From assembly GCA_963788185.1 (NCBI GenBank), contig CAWBGE010000010.1, positions 372,001-436,000 on the forward strand: 64,000 nt of DNA. Reading direction: 5' to 3'. A program made the position numbers and the translations under genes. This DNA comes from CAIWHR01 sp963788185 (lineage in GTDB: Bacteria; Pseudomonadota; Gammaproteobacteria; Burkholderiales; Casimicrobiaceae). This document shows positions 26,581 to 34,393 of the stretch, one piece after another; the stretch's first letter is position 1, and the number at the start of each line of letters is the position of its first letter. The notes under the pieces are model-generated. The model saw nothing but the letters and a program-made list of their open reading frames with translations, was not told the origin of the DNA and did not search any database.

Positions 26581-27461
26581 CACGAACCGGCCTTGCTGGC
26601 TGCGGCGCCGGCCTTTGCACCTTCGGGCCGTTCGATGACCACCGTGTACTTCTCGAGCAGGCGCTCGTAGGTCGCGGCGAGTTGCCGTTTGCGCCGGTCG
26701 GCCATGAACTCGCGTTCCACCGCCGGCCTGACTTTGGCCAGTTCCGGCAATGCCCCTTCGATGCGCTCGCGCACGAGCACCAGATGCAATCCGAAGCCCG
26801 ACTCCACCGGGCCCGTCCACTTGCCGGGCGTGACCGTCTCGATGGTCTCGGCAAAGCCCGGGCCGAACGCCCGGGCGATTTCGCGGCGCGGCGCGAGCTC
26901 GACCTCCTGCGGCAGCATGAGGGTGTCGCCGACGCCGTCGATCGGTGTGTCGGCGCCTGCGGCATCGAGCCGGGCGAGGATCGCGCGGGCGTCGGCCTCG
27001 GCCGCTGCCCCACGCTTCTGTCGACTGACATAGACTTGCCGGAAAGTCACCTGCGGTTCGATCCGGAAATCGTCGGCGTGCGCGGTGAGCCAAGCCTGCA
27101 GGTCCTGCTCGGACGGTGGCGTCTCGGTGGCGGCATCCTCGACGACGAACTCGAGCTTCTGCCGCAGCCGGCGGCGGATGATCGTGTCGTCGCGGTCGAG
27201 CCCTGTCGCCATGGCTTCGCGCGTCGCGATTTCCTCGCGCACCCATTCGTCTATCAGGCCCTTCAACTCTACGTCGGTCGGCGGGCGCTGCCAGGTCTTG
27301 GCGAACCCGGCCGTCAGGTGATCGATCTGCCCGGAGGTGATGACGATCCGGCTGGACGTGGGGCCGGAGCCGCCCCCGCCCCAGTGGAAGACGACGAACA
27401 GCGCCGCGCCGATCGCCAGGAAGTGGAGCAGGGGTTCGCGCAGCAGGAAGTTCAATCGCAT
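26580..27461 (-). CDS. Periplasmic peptidyl-prolyl isomerase, parvulin type
   Basis: 293 residues. An N-terminal membrane anchor (LLHFLAIGAALFVVFHWGGGG) precedes a SurA/PpiC-like chaperone region (TWQRPPTDVELKGLIDEWVREEIATR). A parvulin domain follows, recognisable by VTFRQVYVSRQ and a C-terminal PVESGFGLHLVLVRERIEG. The expected internal parvulin loop is short. It is first in the operon with three HupE-like genes and may assist folding of their extracytoplasmic parts or a secreted partner; that link is inferred from overlap only. Confidence 0.83.
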   Translation of the reverse strand: MRLNFLLREPLLHFLAIGAALFVVFHWGGGGSGPTSSRIVITSGQIDHLTAGFAKTWQRPPTDVELKGLIDEWVREEIATREAMATGLDRDDTIIRRRLRQKLEFVVEDAATETPPSEQDLQAWLTAHADDFRIEPQVTFRQVYVSRQKRGAAAEADARAILARLDAAGADTPIDGVGDTLMLPQEVELAPRREIARAFGPGFAETIETVTPGKWTGPVESGFGLHLVLVRERIEGALPELAKVRPAVEREFMADRRKRQLAATYERLLEKYTVVIERPEGAKAGAAASKAGS

Positions 27462-27739
27462 GAGGAAAGCATTGTCGTGGTGCAGGTCAACGGGCGGCGA
27501 GCCGGGAGTCGGCGGCGATCAGGCGGGGCGGGCTCGGCCTCGAAGAGAAAACGGCAAAATCGCTGCGCATATTACGTGTTGCCGGCGTTTGCTCCCACCG
27601 CGGCGGCCACCGAAGGCGCGCATTGTAGCCTGTGATCGGTGCCGAGAATGACTTCGCATGCGTGTCGCCGGATCGCCGTACGTGGCGTGGGACTTGCGTG
27701 CCAGTGGCAAGGTGATCCCTCGCGCGAGCAGCGCTGCGA

Positions 27740-29008
27740 TCAACCCTCTGTTGCCGTGAGGCGCGACTCACGCTGTGCCGGTATGCGCACCCGCGCGAGC
27801 ACGATGCCGCCGGCAATGAAGAACGCGGCGAGTGACGCCATTGCGATGCGCTGACTCCCGGTGACTGCGCTCACGGCACCGAAGAACAGCGGACCCAACG
27901 CCGACGATGCGCGCCCCATGAAGGCATGGAAGCCGTAGTACTCCGATGCCCGATCGGCAGGGACCATCGTCGCCAGGAGGCTGCGAAACAGTGTTTGCGT
28001 CGACCCGAGGACGAGTCCCAGCGACACGGCGATCATCTGTGCTCCCGGTCGTCCCTGTGCCGTCGCAAGGAGTGCCAGGGTGACCATCCACAGCGCGAGC
28101 GTGACGTAGATGGCCCCGCGCTGCGACCAGCGACCGCCCAGCCAGCCGAAGAACATCGTCGCCGGAACGGCGATGGCCTGGAACAGGAGCGACAACACGA
28201 GCACTTCCTGCACTTCGAGACCGAATGAGCCCTTCATCATCACCGCAGTGAAGAAGATGACGGTGACGATGGCGTCGTTGACGAGGTAGTAGGCCAGCAG
28301 CAGTTTTGGCACCTCGCGGTCACGACGCCACCGCTTGAGCGTGCTCCATATCCTCCGGTACGCGCCGGCGACTTCGTCGTCCGACGAACCGCGCGTGGCT
28401 GCGGGAAGCGCGGCGATTGCGGGCAAGCCGATCAGCAGCAGGAAAGCAGCCGTCACGACGAAGGCGTAGGCGAAACGTCCGGCGTTGGCGCCGGTGATCC
28501 CGTCGCGGATGAACGGCAGGCAAAGCAGGAAGCAGCCGATGCCGCCCAGGTAGGAGAGCCCCCATGCCAGCCCGGAAAGGCGGGCCGCACGCTCGGGAGT
28601 CGCGAGCATCGGCAGGTAGGAGTTGTAGAGGCTGCTGCCGATGATCGAGCCTACCTGCGCGAGAACGAACAGCGCTATGCCGGCGAAGACATCGCCGCGG
28701 CCGACAAGAACGAGCAGCGCGCTGGCGCCGCCGCAGAGCACCGTCGCCGCGCCGAGCAGCGATCGACGTCGTCCCGATTCATCGGTGGCGGCGCCGACCC
28801 AAGGGGCCAGCAGGCCGGCGATCACCAGCGACAGAGACACCGCCACCGACCACAGCACATCGGCGTGGCCGGAATCGCCGGCGACATGGGATGTGAAATA
28901 GATCGCGTAGGCCACGCCCGGAATCATCAGGCCATAACCGTGCATCGCCACGTCGTAGAGGATCCAGGCGGCGACGGCGCGTCGTCTCGGCGGCGACGGT
29001 CCGTTCAT
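27740..29008 (-). CDS. MFS transporter, UMF1 type
   Basis: 422 residues with about 12 helices. The N-terminus AWILYDVAMHGYGLMIPGVAYAIYF is characteristic of the UMF1/Atg22-like major facilitator branch. The loop VGAATDESGRRRSLLG between helices 2 and 3 matches the MFS signature region. IIGSSLYNSYLPMLATPE and a central cytoplasmic loop (DDEVAGAYRRIWSTLKRW) are also typical. The substrate is unknown. A 278-base gap on its 3' side (27462-27739) holds no recognised gene. Confidence 0.85.
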   Translation of the reverse strand: MNGPSPPRRRAVAAWILYDVAMHGYGLMIPGVAYAIYFTSHVAGDSGHADVLWSVAVSLSLVIAGLLAPWVGAATDESGRRRSLLGAATVLCGGASALLVLVGRGDVFAGIALFVLAQVGSIIGSSLYNSYLPMLATPERAARLSGLAWGLSYLGGIGCFLLCLPFIRDGITGANAGRFAYAFVVTAAFLLLIGLPAIAALPAATRGSSDDEVAGAYRRIWSTLKRWRRDREVPKLLLAYYLVNDAIVTVIFFTAVMMKGSFGLEVQEVLVLSLLFQAIAVPATMFFGWLGGRWSQRGAIYVTLALWMVTLALLATAQGRPGAQMIAVSLGLVLGSTQTLFRSLLATMVPADRASEYYGFHAFMGRASSALGPLFFGAVSAVTGSQRIAMASLAAFFIAGGIVLARVRIPAQRESRLTATEG

Positions 29009-29140
29009 CTCAGCGCATGCGAGGACGGCTTGGCGCCCGCCCGCCGCCCTTGGCGGCCAGGTCGCGTATCAAGGCGCACACACGGAAACGCTGCCTTCGG
29101 CGAGGATTCCCAAGGTCGCGCGATAGGACGCATTGCTACT

Positions 29141-30136
29141 TCAAGCTCGGTTGCGCACTTGGCGCTTGCGGGGCGCGCCTTTGCTGCTGTGAGTGAGGGG
29201 CATGGCATTGGCGATTTGCGCTTCCGCCTCCACCGCGTGCAACGCGGCGATGAATGCCCGCGCGGCTGGTGCCAGCGTGCGCCCGCGAAGATAGATAACG
29301 CCGTAGTTGGTCTGCATCGCGGGCACCCGAAAGTCGAGTAGGACCAGATGTCCCGCCGCAATGTCCTCGGCGAGCATTCCGGCGGTTCCCGGAAAGAGCG
29401 CGTTGCTCTGCCGCGCGATCAACCGGGCAAGCGACAGCGAGTTCACGCTCAGTTGCGGCACGAAATCTCCTGTCGTTGATCCGGGCGATGGCGTCGCCGC
29501 GCTCGGGAACAGCGCGGCCGCCGCCGCGGGACCGCGCAGCAGCGTCGTGACCAAAGGGAAGCTCAGCACCTGGGCACGTGTGGGCCGAGGTACCTTGGTC
29601 AGCGGATGGCCGGACCGGCAGGCCAACACAATCGGATGCGCGGGAACGCTTTCGACGGTCAGTCTATCGTCGGCGTCCGGCCCGGTGCGATCAGCGACGC
29701 CGACGTCGATCCGTTGCGCAAGCACATCGCGGATGACCTCGACGGGGTCGCTGGTGGTGACCCGGACCTGCAGGTTCGGATGCGCGTTGGCGACACGGGC
29801 GACGGCGGCTGCGACGGAGACTTCGCTGGCGTAGGGGCCTGCGCCGATCGCGAGCGACCCAACTTCCATGCCGGCGAGGAGCGCGATCTCGCGGCGCAGA
29901 TTGGATTCACCCTTGACCACCTCCTCGCCGCGTTCCAGGAGCACGCGGCCAAACGAGGTGGGTGTCACCCCCTTGTGGGAACGGTCGAACAGCGGAACGC
30001 CGAGCGCTTCCTCGAGCGTCGCGATGCTTCGGGACAGCGTGGGTTGCGTCAGATTCAGCGCTTCCGCGGCCCGCGCGAAATTGCGGTGCTGGCCCAGCGC
30101 GATGGCGTGCCGAAGAAGGCGCAGCTCGATGCTCAT
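29141..30136 (-). CDS. LysR-family transcriptional regulator (paralogue)
   Basis: 331 residues with N-terminal helix-turn-helix (LRLLRHAIALGQHRNFARAAE, LTQPTLSRSIATLEE, LFDRSHKGVTPTSFGR) and a full effector domain. It aligns along its length with the regulator at 19269-20213. The C-terminus has a basic tail (KGAPRKRQVRNRA). Divergent from the outer-membrane/DUF3604 gene set, with 206 bases between, which contain a T-N11-A palindrome. Likely controls 30343 onwards. Confidence 0.92.
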   Translation of the reverse strand: MSIELRLLRHAIALGQHRNFARAAEALNLTQPTLSRSIATLEEALGVPLFDRSHKGVTPTSFGRVLLERGEEVVKGESNLRREIALLAGMEVGSLAIGAGPYASEVSVAAAVARVANAHPNLQVRVTTSDPVEVIRDVLAQRIDVGVADRTGPDADDRLTVESVPAHPIVLACRSGHPLTKVPRPTRAQVLSFPLVTTLLRGPAAAAALFPSAATPSPGSTTGDFVPQLSVNSLSLARLIARQSNALFPGTAGMLAEDIAAGHLVLLDFRVPAMQTNYGVIYLRGRTLAPAARAFIAALHAVEAEAQIANAMPLTHSSKGAPRKRQVRNRA

Positions 30137-30157
30137 ACGTCAAGCGTATCAGTTTAG

Positions 30158-30170
30158 TGCAAAAATTGCA
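30158..30170. promoter_or_regulatory. LysR-type operator in divergent promoter region
   Basis: TGCAA-AAA-TTGCA is a perfect inverted repeat that fits the T-N11-A LysR box, 21 bases from the regulator start. A second palindrome, ATCAA-TT-TTGAT, lies at 30179-30190. Together they look like the recognition and activation sites of a LysR regulator. Confidence 0.6.
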
Positions 30171-30342
30171 TTGGACACATCAATTTTGATCGAGCAAACT
30201 CCGACGCCCTCATTGATCAGCGTCAATGTTGGGCTCGATTATCGCCCGAAAGGTGGCGCTGCATTGACGGCACGCGGAGTGCGGCCAGCGCCGAACACGG
30301 TTCGCGCCGCTCCATGTTCACGCAATCATCGAAGGATCGTCC

Positions 30343-31176
30343 ATGGTCAGGAAATGCCCATGCAACAGCAGTCGCGATTGGCAGCGGCGCGTCGGCAGAT
30401 TCGCGCTCGTTGCAGCGGGGCTGTTGTTACCGGGGCTCCCGATCGTATCGTGGGCGCAGGACCGATCGAACGACGATGCGCTCGCCGCGCAGGCGACCGA
30501 TCCGACGGCGTCGCTGATGTCGTTCCAGCTGAACGACTGGTACACGGCGAGCTTCCACGGCATCGACGACTCGGCCAACCAGGTGGTGTTCCGCGCGGCG
30601 ATTCCGTTCGCGCTGGGCGACACCAGCCACATCTTCCGGATCACGCAGCCGTATTTCACTTCGTCGCCATCGGGTGCGACCGGCTTCGCCGACACCACGA
30701 TTTTCGACCTGATGGTGTTCAACCAGCCGTGGGGGCGCTGGGGCGTCGGCCTCTCGGGCACGCTGCCGACCGGGCAGGACGGACTCACCACCGACAAGTG
30801 GACGCTCGGTCCGGCGTTGGGCTTCGTCAACTCCTCCGACAAGCAGGTCAACTGGGGCCTGTTTGCGCAGACGTTCTTTTCGTTCACCGGCGACGACGAT
30901 GCGCCGGACATCGGCCTCGTCAACCTGCAGCCGATCTTCAGCTATCAATTGGGCGGCGGTCGGTCGGTCTCATTGGGCAACAGCGCGCTCGTCTACGACA
31001 CGCAGAAGTCGCGCTGGGCGTCGCTCAACCTGGGCCTCAACTACGGCCAGGTGGTGACCTTCGCCGGCCACAAGTGGCGACCGAACATCGAAGCCGACTA
31101 CGACTTCCGGGACGTCGTCGGCAATCCGAAATGGACGATCCGCGCCGGCATCGTGCTGCTGTTGCCGACGCATTGA
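30343..31176 (+). CDS. Outer-membrane beta-barrel protein, transporter-like
   Basis: 277 residues with a signal peptide ending near SWAQD. Alternating aromatic/hydrophobic strands follow (FRITQPYFTSSPSG, GVGLSGTLPTGQDGL, WGLFAQTFFSFTGDDD, LNLGLNYGQVVTFAG) and it finishes with a barrel-like final strand IRAGIVLLLPTH. No homologous family can be named with certainty. It resembles the small transporter-like barrels that accompany SphA/phenol-degradation MetA proteins. First gene downstream of the LysR divergent promoter, 57 bases before the SphA-like gene. Confidence 0.7.
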   Translation: MVRKCPCNSSRDWQRRVGRFALVAAGLLLPGLPIVSWAQDRSNDDALAAQATDPTASLMSFQLNDWYTASFHGIDDSANQVVFRAAIPFALGDTSHIFRITQPYFTSSPSGATGFADTTIFDLMVFNQPWGRWGVGLSGTLPTGQDGLTTDKWTLGPALGFVNSSDKQVNWGLFAQTFFSFTGDDDAPDIGLVNLQPIFSYQLGGGRSVSLGNSALVYDTQKSRWASLNLGLNYGQVVTFAGHKWRPNIEADYDFRDVVGNPKWTIRAGIVLLLPTH

Positions 31177-31233
31177 GTAGCGGGCCGTTGTGCCACGCTC
31201 GCAAGACCTGATTACGACAGGAGAATCCGCAAA

Positions 31234-32211
31234 ATGTTGAAGCAAGCGAAGTTGATGTCAGGGGCGCAACGTCGCGCGTCGTGGCTGTCGGTCGCGATTC
31301 TCGCCGCCCTCGTCGCCGCGCCGCAGATGGCCGTTGCCGGCGAAGGCGGTACGTCGCACATCATGCCGGGCGCCAATGCGACGCTGATGGACTTGCCGCC
31401 GACGTCCCCCGGCGGATTCTTCAAGCCGATGTACATCAACTACCGGGGCGACGCCTCGGCAACGGTCCCCACGGCGGCCGGAATCGTCGCTAATCTTGAT
31501 GCGAATGCGAACACGCTGGTGATCGGCGGGGGCTATGGACTGGAGCAGACGATCTGGGGGGGCGCCCACTACAGCGTCGCCGCGTTCCTGCCGTACACCT
31601 GGCTCTCCATCTCGGGAGACTCGGCGGCGCTGGGTGGCAAGTACATTCAGAACAGCGTGTCCGGTATCGGCGACCTGACCTTGGTGCCCGTGATGCTGGC
31701 CTGGAAATCCGACAGCTTGCAGTATGACTTCCTGATGCCGGTCTATGCGCCGACGGGTAGCTACGAGGTGGGCCGTCTCGGCAACACGGGCCTCAACTAC
31801 TGGACCTTCGACCCGATCGTCGGCGTCGCCTACAGCAACGCCAAGTCGGGCCTCAGCGCGGCCATCCATCTTGGCTACGCGATCAATACCGAGAACAACG
31901 ACACCAGCTACAAGAGCGGCGACATCGTGCACGTCGACGCGTCATTACAGCAGATCTTCCCGCTCGGCTCGGGGTTCGCGAACATCGGCGCCGAGGCGTG
32001 GTACTTCCAGCAGGCGAACTGCGACAGCGGATCCGGCGCGACGCTCGGCTGCTTCAAGGGCCGCACCGCCGGCATCGGCCCGGTGCTGGGCTACATCCAG
32101 CCGATCGGCAAGGAAAAGCTGCTATTCGAGTTCAAGTGGCTGCCGGAACTGGAAACCAAGAATCGCCTGAACGGTGACTACCTCTGGCTGAAGATGGTCT
32201 ACACGTTTTGA
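31234..32211 (+). CDS. SphA/MetA-pathway-like outer-membrane protein (PF13557 type)
   Basis: 325 residues. The signal peptide ends at AVAGEGG, and the following GTSHIMPGANATLMDLPPTSPGGF is typical of the SphA/Phenol_MetA_deg family. Glycine- and aromatic-rich barrel strands and a C-terminal strand ending in YTF (aromatic end recognised for outer-membrane insertion) follow. Members are proposed channels for hydrophobic or aromatic compounds. Its placement before two DUF3604 genes suggests substrate entry for them. The ATG is preceded by AGGAG. Confidence 0.82.
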   Translation: MLKQAKLMSGAQRRASWLSVAILAALVAAPQMAVAGEGGTSHIMPGANATLMDLPPTSPGGFFKPMYINYRGDASATVPTAAGIVANLDANANTLVIGGGYGLEQTIWGGAHYSVAAFLPYTWLSISGDSAALGGKYIQNSVSGIGDLTLVPVMLAWKSDSLQYDFLMPVYAPTGSYEVGRLGNTGLNYWTFDPIVGVAYSNAKSGLSAAIHLGYAINTENNDTSYKSGDIVHVDASLQQIFPLGSGFANIGAEAWYFQQANCDSGSGATLGCFKGRTAGIGPVLGYIQPIGKEKLLFEFKWLPELETKNRLNGDYLWLKMVYTF

Positions 32212-32288
32212 TGATCGCCCCGATGTCTTGCACGGCGATGATTTCGCTTCTGGGTATTAGTGAACATTTCGATTGAGGGCAACTGATC

Positions 32289-34346
32289 ATGGCGAACGAG
32301 AAGCGGAACTGGACTGGAGCATCGACGGCCGTCGGGGCGGCAGCCGCGGCGCTTGCGTTGGTAATCGCGCTCGTCGGCAACGTTACGGCGCAGAACAAGG
32401 AGGCGCCCAAGGCTGCGGCGCCCGCCGCTGCTGCCGACGATGAGGTCACGGTCAAGGGCGCGTTTGACCACGCAGATGGTGACCACTCGACGCGCGATGC
32501 CGAGACACCCGCTCAAATCGAGACCAAGAAACGCTATTCGCCGTACGCCGGCCGCAAGTACCCGACGCGGCCGTACTTCGGCGACACGCACAACCACACC
32601 GCAAACTCTGGCGACGCGTTCATGGCGGGCAACAGGCTGACCCCTGAGCAGGCCTACCGGTTCGCGCGCGGGGAGGAGGTCGTCTCGTCGAGTGGTGTGC
32701 CGGCGAAGCTTTCGCGCCCGCTTGATTTTCTCGTCGTCGCTGACCACGCCGAGGGCATGGGCGTGATGTTCCAGCTTTACGAGGAGAATCCAGCGTTCAT
32801 GTCAGACCCGACGCTCGCCCGTTGGAGCAAGGCGATGCGGGACACGCAAGAGGTGCAGGCGAACACGCAAAGAGAGGTCACTGCCGCTCAGGCGCAGGGC
32901 ACGTTGCCGGCGCCGGTCAAGGACCCGAAGATCGTCGGGCCGATCATGAAGTCGGTCTGGCAGGCGTACACCGCCACCGCTGAGAAGTTCAACGAGCCCG
33001 GACGCTTCACCGCGATGATCGGTTACGAGTGGACGTCGCTGCCGGGCGGCAACAACCTGCACCGCAACGTGCTGTTCCGCGACAACAAGGACAAGGCCGA
33101 TCAGATCCTGCCGTTCTCATCCTGGCAGAGCGAAGACCCGGAAAAGCTTTGGGCATGGATGGCGAAATACGAAGAGAGGACCGGCGGCAAGATGCTCGCC
33201 ATTCCGCACAACGGAAACCTGTCGAATGGCAGGATGTTCGAACTGGTGGACTTCGCGGGCAAACCGCTGAGCAGGGACTACGCCGAGCGCCGCGCCCGCT
33301 TCGAAGTGCTGCAGGAGGTGATGCAGACCAAGGGCAGCAGCGAGACGCACCCTGCACTTTCGCCCAACGACGAGTTTGCCAATTTCGGCATCGAGGGATG
33401 GGATAACGGCAACCTGACGCTGCAGGGAAAGCCCACGACACCGGAGATGCGCCCCCACATGTACTTGCGCAGCGGGCTGCTGCAAGGGCTTGCACTGCAA
33501 CAGAAACTGGGCGCCAACCCGTTCAAGTTCGGCTTCATTGGCGGTACCGACGTACATAACTCGCTGACGGCGATCGAGGAAGACAACTTCTACGGCAAGC
33601 ATGTGAGTCAGGAGCCAAGCCCGCGTCGTTTGACCGAGGCCTCGACGAAAGGGTTGGGTTTCACTCGCTACGACTGGCAATACACCGCGGCAGGCTATGC
33701 GGCAGTGTGGGCGACCGAGAACACGCGTGAAGCGCTGTGGGATGCGATGAAGCGCAAGGAGACCTACGCCACGTCGGGCACGCGGATGACGGTGCGCCTC
33801 TTCGCCGGGTGGAACTTCACCGCCGACGATGCCCGGTCGCGCTATCTCGCCGAGGTCGGTTACGCCAAGGGTGTGCCGATGGGCGCGGACCTCCCGAAGG
33901 CCACCGCCGGTGCGAAGGCGCCGACGTTCCTGGTCGCGGCGATGAAGGATGCGATCGGCGGCAACCTCGACCGGATCCAGATCATCAAGGGTTGGATCGA
34001 CAAGGCCGGCAAGCCGCAGGAAAAGATCTACGACGTCGCCTGGGGCAATGCCAAGTCCCGCAAGCCCGGCAAGGACGGCAAGCTGCCGCCGGTGGGCGAC
34101 ACGGTCGACGTGGCGCGCGCGACGTGGACCAACACCATCGGCGATCCGGAACTGGTCGGCGCGTGGAAGGACCCCGCGTTCGATCCGTCGCTGCGCGCTT
34201 ACTACTACGCGCGCGTGATCGAGATTCCGACGCCGCGGTGGACCGCCTATGACGCGGTGCGCTTCAACATCAAGATGCCGCCCGAGGTGCCCATGAAGCA
34301 TCAGGAACGCGCGTGGACGTCGCCGGTCTGGTACACGCCGGGTTGA
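32289..34346 (+). CDS. Exported DUF3604 (PHP-like) protein, first copy
   Basis: 685 residues. An N-terminal hydrophobic segment (AALALVIALVGNVTAQ) directs export. The DUF3604 core begins RPYFGDTHNHTANSGDAF, with His101 and His103 as a PHP-type H-x-H metal motif. It continues FLVVADHAEGMG (Asp152, His153), AMIGYEWTSLPGGNNLHRNV, LAIPHNGNLS and GFIGGTDVHNSLTAIEEDN. These motifs resemble metal-dependent phosphoesterases of the PHP fold, but the natural substrate of DUF3604 is not established. A second copy follows immediately. Both end in the same WTSPVWYTPG-like tail. Confidence 0.88.
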   Translation: MANEKRNWTGASTAVGAAAAALALVIALVGNVTAQNKEAPKAAAPAAAADDEVTVKGAFDHADGDHSTRDAETPAQIETKKRYSPYAGRKYPTRPYFGDTHNHTANSGDAFMAGNRLTPEQAYRFARGEEVVSSSGVPAKLSRPLDFLVVADHAEGMGVMFQLYEENPAFMSDPTLARWSKAMRDTQEVQANTQREVTAAQAQGTLPAPVKDPKIVGPIMKSVWQAYTATAEKFNEPGRFTAMIGYEWTSLPGGNNLHRNVLFRDNKDKADQILPFSSWQSEDPEKLWAWMAKYEERTGGKMLAIPHNGNLSNGRMFELVDFAGKPLSRDYAERRARFEVLQEVMQTKGSSETHPALSPNDEFANFGIEGWDNGNLTLQGKPTTPEMRPHMYLRSGLLQGLALQQKLGANPFKFGFIGGTDVHNSLTAIEEDNFYGKHVSQEPSPRRLTEASTKGLGFTRYDWQYTAAGYAAVWATENTREALWDAMKRKETYATSGTRMTVRLFAGWNFTADDARSRYLAEVGYAKGVPMGADLPKATAGAKAPTFLVAAMKDAIGGNLDRIQIIKGWIDKAGKPQEKIYDVAWGNAKSRKPGKDGKLPPVGDTVDVARATWTNTIGDPELVGAWKDPAFDPSLRAYYYARVIEIPTPRWTAYDAVRFNIKMPPEVPMKHQERAWTSPVWYTPG

Positions 34347-34393
34347 CCCCCGGCCGCATCGACCCCGTGAACTCAATCCGTCAGGAGCCCGAC

